A stretch of 64,000 bases of DNA from Marinifilaceae bacterium (GTDB lineage Bacteria > Bacteroidota > Bacteroidia > Bacteroidales > Marinifilaceae). Positions within the stretch are counted from its first letter, which is position 1. Each line of letters begins with the position of its first letter. Position numbers and translations under genes: made by a program. Location of the stretch: assembly GCA_016936255.1 (NCBI GenBank), contig JAFGYE010000056.1, forward strand, positions 117,949 through 181,948. Reading direction: 5' to 3'. Positions 18,622 through 27,332 of the stretch are shown here, piece by piece. The notes under the pieces are model-generated. The model made no database searches. It was given only the letters and a program-made list of their open reading frames with translations, and was not told where the DNA came from.

Positions 18622-20655
18622 TTACTTAATTGTAATATTCATTACAAAAGTAACCTGATATTGTGTACCATCCTTGGTGTAAACAAGTGCTTCCTTAACA
18701 GTATAAGTGTCACCTACTGCACTTTTCCCTGGATATTGTCCGATGTTCAATTCAAAACTACTTGAAGAAAACTCGGAAAATAATTTACTGTCATTCTCAC
18801 TGTCCCAGCCGATTACACCACCAACACTATCGAACCAAAAACCATATCCGTTAGCTGTGGTCTCGTAATTTAGTGATCCGTCAGACTCAACAGCCGCGAA
18901 AGCAATTTTACCCTCCGAAGGCGTTTCTTTCGCACCAAGTATATTACTTGAAATGGCAGAAGGTTGCATTACAAAAGCCTGAGCCACCTTATTAATATCA
19001 CCATTAGCATTAAGGTTTACAGTAGCTCCGGAATAATCATCAGCCGCAGCAAATGAAATATCATAGGTTAATGTCAAATCTTCGGGTGTAGCATTTGGAT
19101 CAATAGTTATATTACCCAAAATATCAGTGTTGGAAAATTTCAACTTATAAGGCCACTGATCATCGTTGCTTTCTTTTTCGTCCCAAGGATGAGCTTCATA
19201 AGTAGACGGTGCTCCCAATACTACAAACCATAAATTTACACATCCTTCCGGCACAGTAAATTCAACCGATCCAGCTGTCTTCCTGTTCATTTCGCCATAA
19301 ACACGCTGACCATTGTCTAGCAGAGCAACATACCCATAACGCCAACCTGCCCTTGTAAGGGAACTACTATTGTAATTTGTTGTAGTACCCGGAATTTCGC
19401 TATCAGTATATGTACCCGGATCTCCCGCAGCCAGTACCGAACCAGGTGTTAAAGCTGTAAAGCTTGTAGAAACCACAGTTCCAACCGTTGGTACATTTAA
19501 TGGAATTACATTGTATCCAGTAGAACTGGGACATTTACTGTATGCCACCTGATAACTTCCATCGGTAAGTTGATAAAACTTATAGGTATGCTTACCAATA
19601 TAGTTTTCGCCAAGCGAACGAAGAGCATCAAAATCCCAAGTTACAAACTTGGTCGCAGCCTCATACAATTCTGCGTTTAATCCATCCACAGTTAACCCGT
19701 TTATACGCATATAAGCTTGAATTGGATCTTCTGGTTCTTTAGCCTCACGCCATATTTTTCCGATCATGTCTTTCCCATGTTTTTCAACCCAGTAATAGTG
19801 AATAAAATAACTGGCATAACGATAGTTCTCATGCAAAACATGTCGGTGATAATTATCACAATACACTGGGTAATGATAGCCCTCAAAAATTTCTTCAGGA
19901 TAACTTTGCATAGCCTGCCATTGGGCAGTTTGTTCCCAGAAGGCATTGCCTCCATTTCCCCCAAAACCATAACGTAATCCTGCACCGTTACTTAAATCAC
20001 AAAAAACCTGATATTGAAAACTATGACCGATTTCATGTGCAATAACTGATCCCACAGGATGGACAGTGGCTGGATTTATCCACAATGCACCAATAACATC
20101 ATCATAACCTGAGCCATACGCCATCCATTCTTCTGTATAAAACAGATAAATCTGCATTTTGTAGCTATCCAGATTAGATTTACCAACTCCTACTTCAGCA
20201 AACTTTAATGTGTTAATATTTAAATCGTAGAACGATTCCGCTTTCAAAAGCAAATCGTCAATATCTACACGATAAAATTCAGGAACACTGCTTGCATTTG
20301 GGTTAAGCCCAAAACCATCTTCCCAAAAAACGACGAAATGATCCGATTGTTTACTTCGGACAAACGACCATTTGCTATCACCCCGCAACATGTCGATATT
20401 TTTATGTTCTTCCGGCTTATAGAATCGATCATAATCCACTATGTCAGATTCTGTTAGTATTGTTACGGCAGAAGTAGTGTCGATAGCAGTTGTATCCACA
20501 GGGTTAGGTTCCGGAGGTGTTATAGTAATATCGCTTTTACCACATCCAATAGTATAAACAGATGTCACAATAACTAACAATGCAAGAAAAAAGAAGTTGG
20601 ATAAGCCGGGAAATCCCGACTTATCCAATTTTATATATAATTTATTTTTTTTCAT
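18622..20655 (-). CDS. surface lipoprotein: HEIGH metallopeptidase (DUF6055-like) plus DUF4859
   Basis: The product is 677 residues. A 20-residue polar N-terminus precedes a hydrophobic core and lipobox Cys38 (YTIGC), then a Thr/Pro linker. The next 350 residues resemble DUF6055. HEIGHSFQYQ puts zinc ligands at His207 and His211 with catalytic Glu208; Glu241 in FWEQTAQW is a candidate third ligand. A C-terminal DUF4859 module (about 540-677) contains NGYGFWFDSVGGV and LNIGQYPG, the same motifs as in the neighbouring three-repeat protein. It starts 7 bp after that neighbour, so the two are probably one expression unit. A strong hairpin sits in its signal-peptide codons. I infer a cell-surface protease held on a glycosylated substrate by DUF4859. 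The activity of DUF6055 proteins is not known to me. Confidence 0.75.
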   Translation of the reverse strand: MKKNKLYIKLDKSGFPGLSNFFFLALLVIVTSVYTIGCGKSDITITPPEPNPVDTTAIDTTSAVTILTESDIVDYDRFYKPEEHKNIDMLRGDSKWSFVRSKQSDHFVVFWEDGFGLNPNASSVPEFYRVDIDDLLLKAESFYDLNINTLKFAEVGVGKSNLDSYKMQIYLFYTEEWMAYGSGYDDVIGALWINPATVHPVGSVIAHEIGHSFQYQVFCDLSNGAGLRYGFGGNGGNAFWEQTAQWQAMQSYPEEIFEGYHYPVYCDNYHRHVLHENYRYASYFIHYYWVEKHGKDMIGKIWREAKEPEDPIQAYMRINGLTVDGLNAELYEAATKFVTWDFDALRSLGENYIGKHTYKFYQLTDGSYQVAYSKCPSSTGYNVIPLNVPTVGTVVSTSFTALTPGSVLAAGDPGTYTDSEIPGTTTNYNSSSLTRAGWRYGYVALLDNGQRVYGEMNRKTAGSVEFTVPEGCVNLWFVVLGAPSTYEAHPWDEKESNDDQWPYKLKFSNTDILGNITIDPNATPEDLTLTYDISFAAADDYSGATVNLNANGDINKVAQAFVMQPSAISSNILGAKETPSEGKIAFAAVESDGSLNYETTANGYGFWFDSVGGVIGWDSENDSKLFSEFSSSSFELNIGQYPGKSAVGDTYTVKEALVYTKDGTQYQVTFVMNITIK
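20584..20628 (-). terminator. attenuator-like hairpin inside the start of the metallopeptidase gene
   Basis: Arms at 20597-20611 and 20614-20628 pair over 15 bp (one G-U in the minus-strand RNA) with a 2-nt formal spacer. The minus strand then reads CTTCTTTTTTCTTG. The stem begins 27 nt after the ATG and lies within the codons for residues 10-20. It has terminator form but sits inside a coding region, so it may reduce expression of the metallopeptidase relative to the upstream gene. Confidence 0.6.
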
Positions 20656-20662
20656 TTATAAG

Positions 20663-22114
20663 TTATTCTACGTTATAAGTTATATTAAGAGCAACAGTCG
20701 CTCCATTGTAAACAGCTATCAATTTTGTACTTACAGCATCTCCAGAAACAGCATTATCAGGATGATTACCTCCATACAGATATAGTTCGGTTTCGTTATG
20801 TCCAATACTTAAATAAATCAAACCTTCGGCCCATTCACCTGTTGTTCCGTCAGCCTTAATCCAATAACCTGGTACATCTGAAGTGTAGGTAGGATCAGTA
20901 TCACTTACTGCACCCTCATATAGTTTCAGTTCGCCGGAAATGATGGCCTGATAAATCTCATAAGTCGTCTTTTTGAATGCATTGCGCAATATTTCTTTAA
21001 CATCATATTGTACACTTGCATAATCGTCACTGTAAGCTTTACCCAGCTCAACATCCACTACAACGTCTTCCGGATCACCAGCAGGAGCAGTTTCAGGATC
21101 CTCATAAGCAATTACATTAACCGTAACATTCAACATCACAATTTTACTATTGGCAAGCAAGCCGTATTTAATAACAAATGTCTGTCCTGCTGTTAAATGT
21201 CCTGGATATTGTCCAAGACTAATTTTGTCAGCAGAAAAATCGCCATAATCACTATATACACTCGCATTATCACCATATTCTCCTACAAAACCATTCATAT
21301 CGTACCAAAAACCATTCCCGGTAACAATTTCCTGATTATAAGAACCATCTTCATTGACTCCAACAAAACCAACCTCATCCATTGAACTTACTCCCAAATC
21401 AATTAACGCCTGAGTCAGATTAAACTGAAGCGAATCAGGATCATAACTGCTTTTAGGAATGATATTAATAGCAAGATCCTGAGTACTAACCACAGTTGCG
21501 CTTAATTTTCCTGGTGCAGCAGCATTAATTGTAATAACAACTGCCACACGTTGTTCATTGTATTTTAAACATTCAATAATTTTAATTGTCTGTCCATCGG
21601 TTAAATGTCCTGGGTACTGCCCCACATTGAAAACACTGGTTTCAGTATCAAATTCAGCAAAAACCATGGCGTTCTCACCCCATTCTGAAAGATCACCATT
21701 AGCATCCCACCAATGTCCCCACGGAGCATTTGTATTTGTCATACCTCCAGCATCTGCATGTGTGGTACCTTCAATAGCAAAACCCTTAATTTCGAGAGCT
21801 CCGCTTTCACCATTAATACCAGCTAGAACTTCCTCTTCCGAAATACCAAAAAGTTCAGCAATTTTATCAATTTCTACGGCTACGGCGGCACCATCATATA
21901 ATGATTTACTCGTGGTTATTTCTACAGAATATTCAAGTACCAAATCTGCATTGATCTTCTCTTTCTGAGCTTGCAGAATTGAATCCTGACGCGCTATTTC
22001 AGCTATTTCATCAGCAGTCATCTCATGTACACTGCTAAAATCTTCATTATCACCACAACTAAACAATCCTGCAATCAGCATGGACAGAATAATATATATA
22101 TGTATTTTTTTCAT
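20663..22114 (-). CDS. lipoprotein with three DUF4859 repeats, putative surface glycan-binding protein
   Basis: The product is 483 residues with lipobox Cys20 (IAGLFSC) followed by acidic residues, a surface-export-like signal. Three DUF4859 repeats can be read at about 60-200, 210-350 and 360-483. Each contains a W/Y-rich 'GxWxDxxGxxGEWGEN' element (GHWWDANGDLSEWGEN, NGFWYDMNGFVGEYGDN, PGYWIKADGTTGEWAEG). The first two also have SLGQYPGHLTAGQT-type motifs; the third has the diverged GGNHPDN. No catalytic motif is visible. Its place directly after susC-susD is where surface glycan-binding proteins (SusE/F or SGBP) are encoded. The conserved aromatics would suit sugar stacking, so a binding role is the best inference. 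It is separated from susD by 108 bp with a hairpin. Confidence 0.75.
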   Translation of the reverse strand: MKKIHIYIILSMLIAGLFSCGDNEDFSSVHEMTADEIAEIARQDSILQAQKEKINADLVLEYSVEITTSKSLYDGAAVAVEIDKIAELFGISEEEVLAGINGESGALEIKGFAIEGTTHADAGGMTNTNAPWGHWWDANGDLSEWGENAMVFAEFDTETSVFNVGQYPGHLTDGQTIKIIECLKYNEQRVAVVITINAAAPGKLSATVVSTQDLAINIIPKSSYDPDSLQFNLTQALIDLGVSSMDEVGFVGVNEDGSYNQEIVTGNGFWYDMNGFVGEYGDNASVYSDYGDFSADKISLGQYPGHLTAGQTFVIKYGLLANSKIVMLNVTVNVIAYEDPETAPAGDPEDVVVDVELGKAYSDDYASVQYDVKEILRNAFKKTTYEIYQAIISGELKLYEGAVSDTDPTYTSDVPGYWIKADGTTGEWAEGLIYLSIGHNETELYLYGGNHPDNAVSGDAVSTKLIAVYNGATVALNITYNVE

Positions 22115-22143
22115 CTGTGTATAATTTATTTTACGATACTTAC

Positions 22144-22193
22144 TGCCTGTTGCTTAACTCTAAATTCACATAATTTACGGCAAACAACAGGCA
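22144..22193 (-). other. hairpin between susD and the DUF4859-repeat gene
   Basis: Nine-base arms TGCCTGTTG (22144-22152) and CAACAGGCA (22185-22193) are fully complementary around a 32-nt loop. No T run follows on the minus strand, so a stabilising or processing role fits better than termination. Confidence 0.4.
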
Positions 22194-22222
22194 ACTAAAT
22201 TCATCACTTTATTCGAAAAACT

Positions 22223-23914
22223 TTAGTATCCTTCATTTTGAATAAGAGAAATATTCGCATCTATAGCCGATTTAGGAATCGGAAAATAGTTCCAGTGAGT
22301 CTCTGCAGTCGCATCTTTACAAAACCACGATTTACCATTAAAGACATTTCTGCCATCTGCCATCTTGAATCGGATAAGATCCTGGCGACGATGATGTTCA
22401 CCGACAAACTCCCAGCCTAGATCATCAAGCAATCCACCTAACTCAATGTCGGCTCCACCTTCGCTTGTTGTTACATAAGTATCCCAGTTAGCAAAACCTT
22501 CGCTGGTATATTCGCGATGTCCGTAATCGTAAATACTACCTCCTTTTAATTGAGCAATAGTACGTGTAGCTTTCGCCGCCGACTCCAACGAACGCGTACG
22601 TATATCTGTAATCAAATCCGCTGCAATTTGTTCGTCGCGTCCAAGACGCAACAGACATTCTGCTTTTATAAACATTGCATCAGCCAAACGGAAAAAAGGT
22701 ACGTCGTCGCCCCCGGTTCCACCGTCGCCAGCCACAATTTCATATTTAACAAAACGGTAACCTTCTTGTTGATAAGCACCAGGGTTATCAATAGAGTGAA
22801 CTTGCTGAGAATAATTCAAAACGCCCTGACCAGCCCAATCATCAGTGCTGAAAGCAATTGGGTCACCCGATTGAGGTATTGTGTTACCCGATGCATCTTC
22901 AGTTGCCTGGTATTGTATACCACCAGCCCATGTGTAAGCCAAACGATTATCACCGTCTTCGTAACTTTCAATAAATTGAGGAACTGCACAACTACCATTC
23001 CAAGGAGAACCATCGAATCCGTATGCCGCAGCACCTGCCCCTACCAAACATTTATTAACTAAGTAATTATGACTCGCATTTTTCTTATCAAGAGGAAGGG
23101 CAAAAATTACTTCCGGTGAAGTAGAGATATCCTCTTTAAAATTATCCAGATAGTTCGTCGCAAGCGTATATCCACCATTACTGATAATATCTTCTACTTC
23201 AGTTAGAGCTTTGTCATAATATGTATCATCATTTGTTTCAAAATATACATTGTGATTCAAGTACAACTTTGCCAATACCATATCAGCTGCATATCTATTT
23301 GGATAGCCATGTACTTTGGCTGTTCCCAGATCGTCCTTAATGGCCTCCAATTCACTCACACAAAAATCGTAAATAACGTCAGCAGTAACCTGCTCCGGCA
23401 AATATCCCGCTTCAAATTCCTGAGTTGTTTCCAAAGGTACATTTCTAAAGGCATCAAGTAATACATAGTAGTTGAGTGCACGTAAAAAACGCATTTGTGC
23501 CTGTTCCGAACCTGTATCCGGTAATACATCCAAAGTTTTATTGGCGTATCCTATACCAACATAGGCATAATGCCACAAACCTTCTGAATGTCCCTGACCC
23601 GAATTCCAGCTATGTTTGTGCATATTAACATACAAGTCTCCCCAGCCAACACCAATACGTTTGGGTGTCATATAAGTATCGCTGCACTCCTCATTGAAGT
23701 CAAAATAGCCATTCCATCCCCAATACAAAAATCGAAACTGGGCATAAGCTTCTCCCATCATGGATCCTACGACTTCGGAATCGGTTACATCAACAGTTTC
23801 ATCAGTAAGTTTATCATAAACACTTTCGTCCAAATCAGTGCATGCTCCTGATATCAATAAAGAGCTTACAGCAAGACTAATAAATATATATTTAATGAGT
23901 TTCATAATTCTCAA
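22223..23914 (-). CDS. SusD/RagB-family outer-membrane glycan-binding lipoprotein
   Basis: The product is 563 residues with lipobox SSLLISGAC near residue 25. SusD features are QMRFLRALNYYVLLDAFRNVPL (helical TPR part), FRLADAMFIKAECLLRLGRDEQ (RagB/SusD C-terminal domain), LGWEFVGEHHRRQDLIRF and a final NYFPIPKSAIDAN. The ATG at 23914 lies 4 bp after the SusC stop; an alternative Met (MKLIKY) is three codons in. It forms the lid of the transporter encoded upstream. DFNEECSDTYMTPKR and the general layout match the SusD at 4000-5616 (DLQEEPGDIMITPTR), supporting duplication of an ancestral SusCD pair within this locus. Confidence 0.95.
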   Translation of the reverse strand: MRIMKLIKYIFISLAVSSLLISGACTDLDESVYDKLTDETVDVTDSEVVGSMMGEAYAQFRFLYWGWNGYFDFNEECSDTYMTPKRIGVGWGDLYVNMHKHSWNSGQGHSEGLWHYAYVGIGYANKTLDVLPDTGSEQAQMRFLRALNYYVLLDAFRNVPLETTQEFEAGYLPEQVTADVIYDFCVSELEAIKDDLGTAKVHGYPNRYAADMVLAKLYLNHNVYFETNDDTYYDKALTEVEDIISNGGYTLATNYLDNFKEDISTSPEVIFALPLDKKNASHNYLVNKCLVGAGAAAYGFDGSPWNGSCAVPQFIESYEDGDNRLAYTWAGGIQYQATEDASGNTIPQSGDPIAFSTDDWAGQGVLNYSQQVHSIDNPGAYQQEGYRFVKYEIVAGDGGTGGDDVPFFRLADAMFIKAECLLRLGRDEQIAADLITDIRTRSLESAAKATRTIAQLKGGSIYDYGHREYTSEGFANWDTYVTTSEGGADIELGGLLDDLGWEFVGEHHRRQDLIRFKMADGRNVFNGKSWFCKDATAETHWNYFPIPKSAIDANISLIQNEGY

Positions 23915-23917
23915 ATT

Positions 23918-26900
23918 TTAAAAGTTAACAGAAAGTCCAATTGTGTATGAACGTACAGTAGGATACTTATCACGACCATCAATACCTGGAGCTAAGAAAT
24001 TGTTATCAACTTCCGGATCCAGACCGGAATAACCTGTGATACAGAAAAGGTTTTGACCCGACACATAAACACGGAAGTCATTCACATAACTTTTCGCTTT
24101 AGCTGAAAGAGGAATGGTATAACCCAAAGTTACATTAGATAGTTTTACAAAATCACCATTTTCAATATGATCGCTCCATACACCTTGCGACATAGAATTG
24201 GCCAAGCCTACCTGCAACTGACTACCTGTTTCGGGATTAATAACCGCTACACCGGCAGCATCAACTGCACCATACAAATTGGCCGCCGACTTTAAACGAT
24301 TGTAGGCTATAGAGTTATTTTCATAAAAACTACGCTGAGAATTCAGAATCTGATATCCAAACTGACCGGTAAACTGAAGATTAAGGTCGAAACCTTTGTA
24401 ACGGAAAGTATTGCTCCATCCGGCATAAATTTGCGGTAGACCATTTCCCAAACGCTGACGGTTTTTTTCTTCGTTGTATTTGGTGTCAAATTCCTTAACA
24501 CTCCAAGTGTCATCATCATTCTTCACTTGAACCAGCACAACACCGTCCTTACTTACTCCAACAGATCTTAATCCCCAGAAATCACCCAGACGATGACCTA
24601 TCTCCATTGCATGAGTTGCTACAGAAATTGGATCACCAACCCCTCCAACTTCAGAAAAATTATCAGTTTCGTACAAATCATTTGATAAACTCAAGAGCTT
24701 ATTCTCATTATGAGAAAGAGTTAGGGTGGAATTCCATTCAAATTCGCTTGTCTTAACAGGAATCGCATTCACCATTACCTCAATACCATTATTACGCATT
24801 TGACCAACGTTAGCTGTAGTATTATCATACATATTAGGAGGCACAGGAACAGCGTAATCATAAAGTAAATCAACCGTTTTCTTTGTGTACACATCAATAG
24901 CTCCACTCAATCGTGAATCAAGAACAGCCCAGTCTAAACCTATATTCCATTCGCTGGTTTTTTCCCATTTAAGATCGGGATTCGGATTTTGAGCTACTTT
25001 CAATGAAGGTGTCCACTTACCATCTATACTTAAATGTTTACCATATGCGTCATAGTCAAATGTGGTAAGAGACATGTAAGATTCATTTGGAATAACACCT
25101 GTTACTCCATAACCCGTGCGTAGTTTTAAATTAGTTAACCACCAAACGGATTCCATGAAATTTTCGTTACTAATTGTCCATCCTAATGATGCTGCCGGGA
25201 AATTACCCCATTTATTATTTTCACCAAATTTTGACGAACCTTCACGACGAAAACTTACCATTGCATTAAAACGATTGTCATAACCATAAGTTGCACGTCC
25301 GAAAAAACCAACTAATTTATTGTCATTCTTATCAGAAGACATGCCTGCCACATGATCTTCATCTGACAGATAAGTACCTTGTCCTAAATTATTATACAAA
25401 TAAGATTCTGAAGGAAAATTAGAGTTTGATGCGCTAAATCCATCGTGAACGTTATATAAATAGCTATAACCCACAATTGCACTTATACGACTCTTTTCAA
25501 TTGAAAAATCGTAGCCGGTAGTAAGTTCCAGATTATCACTAACATCATTACCTGATGATTTTGAAGCAGAACCTTTTATACCACCTGTAGCCTGAGTATA
25601 ATACTGGCTGGTGTAGTATGTTTCACCAGTTGTTTCTCTTTCTTTTTTTGACAACATCAAATTGGTTTTCCAGCCTTTAATCGGCTCAAAAGTGATATTA
25701 CCGGTTACACGCGCATATTTAGTACGGGTATCTCCAATCATTTCATTTTGAATGGCAACCGGATTAAAATATTGAAAACGACTAAATTCTTCAAAATAAG
25801 TGCCATCTTCATTGTAAACAGGTGAGGAAGGATTACGTATCAAAGCCTGACGATACACGTAATTATTGTTATTATTTGTGTTCTTATGAGTCGTGTAAAG
25901 TACATTAATATTGAACTTCAGCATGTCATTCATCGCATATTGACTAAAATCCAGCTGGGCTTTAATGTCATTACTATCACTCTTACGCATGATCCCTTCT
26001 TCATCCGAAAACGTAATACTAGCAGCGTATGTAGAAGATTTAGTACCACCTGTCAAACTCAGCGAATGATTTTGCGTATAGCCTGCTTTTCTGCTAACAG
26101 CCTCCAACCAGTCTGTGTCATAACCTCCATATTCGAAATTAGTGCGACCATAAATAATATCATTAGTGTCCATAAAATCGAGAGTCTTGTACCATTCTGA
26201 TAATGAGACATAAGCAGAATAAGTCGCAGTTGCCTGAGAATCGCGTTTACCCGATTTCGTGCTAATAATAATTACCCCATTGGCACCACGCGTTCCATAA
26301 ATAGCTGCAGCCGATGCATCTTTTAAAACGTCGATTGAAGCAATATTTTCGGGTGCTACCGTAGTTAACGATCCCTCAATTCCATCAACCAATACAAGTG
26401 GTTGAACACTACCTTTAATCGTAGTAATACCACGAAGCATTATGCTTGATGTAGCATTCGGATCACCTGAAGATTTAGTAATGCTCAAACCGGCAATTTT
26501 TCCTTTTACAAGTTCGGCGGCATCACCAATTTTACCAACAATAAAATCTTCTGATTTTACGCTGGTTATAGCACTAGTTACATCTCCTTTTCGCTGGGTT
26601 CCATAACCAATTGCCACAACCTCTTCCAAACCAATAAAATCAGCTTCCAAGCGTACTTCTTGCATTGGCATTTCTTTTACTACATTAATATCATAAGTTT
26701 TATATCCAATAAAAGATATACTTACAATATCACCCACTTTTGCATCAAGATTAAAATATCCTTCAGAGTTAGTAATGGTACCAATTGTTGTACTTTTAAT
26801 AAGAACAGTAACTCCAGGTAAAGGAGAACCTATTTCATCTAAAACAATTCCTTCAACTTTTTCCTGGGCTAAGCCAATAGTTGAGGAACAAAACACAACA

Positions 26901-26974
26901 CTTAGAAATAATAAAAACATCAACTGATAATGTTTTAAATTACTTCTACTCTTTTGTTCTAGTTTTTTTCTCAT
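23918..26974 (-). CDS. SusC/RagA-family TonB-dependent transporter
   Basis: The product is 1018 residues. After an N-terminus rich in Lys and Arg come the signal core (LMFLLFLSVVFCSSTIGLAQ), the beta-sandwich domain (GSPLPGVTVLIKSTTIGTI), the plug (VAIGYGTQRKGDVTSAITSVKSEDF) and the SusC motif DASAAAIYGTRGANGVIIIST. The barrel ends in SYTIGLSVNF. The plug region is close to that of the first SusC (VAIGYGSVKKGDVTSAIASVKSEDF), so the two are recent paralogues. It heads operon C with SusD, the DUF4859-repeat protein and the metallopeptidase. It is probably induced by the adjacent HTCS. The ligand could be arabinosylated oligosaccharides or glycopeptides; no residue in a TonB transporter lets me choose. 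Confidence 0.96.
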   Translation of the reverse strand: MRKKLEQKSRSNLKHYQLMFLLFLSVVFCSSTIGLAQEKVEGIVLDEIGSPLPGVTVLIKSTTIGTITNSEGYFNLDAKVGDIVSISFIGYKTYDINVVKEMPMQEVRLEADFIGLEEVVAIGYGTQRKGDVTSAITSVKSEDFIVGKIGDAAELVKGKIAGLSITKSSGDPNATSSIMLRGITTIKGSVQPLVLVDGIEGSLTTVAPENIASIDVLKDASAAAIYGTRGANGVIIISTKSGKRDSQATATYSAYVSLSEWYKTLDFMDTNDIIYGRTNFEYGGYDTDWLEAVSRKAGYTQNHSLSLTGGTKSSTYAASITFSDEEGIMRKSDSNDIKAQLDFSQYAMNDMLKFNINVLYTTHKNTNNNNNYVYRQALIRNPSSPVYNEDGTYFEEFSRFQYFNPVAIQNEMIGDTRTKYARVTGNITFEPIKGWKTNLMLSKKERETTGETYYTSQYYTQATGGIKGSASKSSGNDVSDNLELTTGYDFSIEKSRISAIVGYSYLYNVHDGFSASNSNFPSESYLYNNLGQGTYLSDEDHVAGMSSDKNDNKLVGFFGRATYGYDNRFNAMVSFRREGSSKFGENNKWGNFPAASLGWTISNENFMESVWWLTNLKLRTGYGVTGVIPNESYMSLTTFDYDAYGKHLSIDGKWTPSLKVAQNPNPDLKWEKTSEWNIGLDWAVLDSRLSGAIDVYTKKTVDLLYDYAVPVPPNMYDNTTANVGQMRNNGIEVMVNAIPVKTSEFEWNSTLTLSHNENKLLSLSNDLYETDNFSEVGGVGDPISVATHAMEIGHRLGDFWGLRSVGVSKDGVVLVQVKNDDDTWSVKEFDTKYNEEKNRQRLGNGLPQIYAGWSNTFRYKGFDLNLQFTGQFGYQILNSQRSFYENNSIAYNRLKSAANLYGAVDAAGVAVINPETGSQLQVGLANSMSQGVWSDHIENGDFVKLSNVTLGYTIPLSAKAKSYVNDFRVYVSGQNLFCITGYSGLDPEVDNNFLAPGIDGRDKYPTVRSYTIGLSVNF

Positions 26975-27018
26975 ACGTTTCTAATTTTATAAATAGATTT
27001 AGGATCATTTTGATATTT

Positions 27019-27083
27019 CAAAGATGTATTTACAATGACAAAAGTGCATGCACGTATGTTGAAATAACATATACAAATGTGTA
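27019..27083 (-). promoter_or_regulatory. putative promoter and activator element upstream of the second susC
   Basis: On the minus strand CATCTTTG (27026-27019) is a near match to the -7 box TAnnTTTG. TTACACATTTGTAT, centred near 27077, lies 46 bp further upstream. This parallels the arrangement before the first susC and the GH127 operon. The rest of the 358-bp gap (27084-27332) is AT-rich and shows no gene or clear signal. Confidence 0.35.
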
Positions 27084-27332
27084 ACCGAAAGTAATACAAC
27101 AACAAACACTGCTGAATATCAATTTATTGACCAATAAAACTATGGCTTTCGAGATATTATAAATGGAAGATAAATGTCTGACAAAGACAAAAGATGAAAA
27201 TTCATTGAAATCGATTCCGAAAAAAAACGAAATTATGCAGTTCAAACTTCAATTGAGAAAAAAATCAATAATAAAAACTCAGAATTTTAATAATACAGGA
27301 AGTCTCTTGTCAAAAAATAAGGAAAATGAAAA

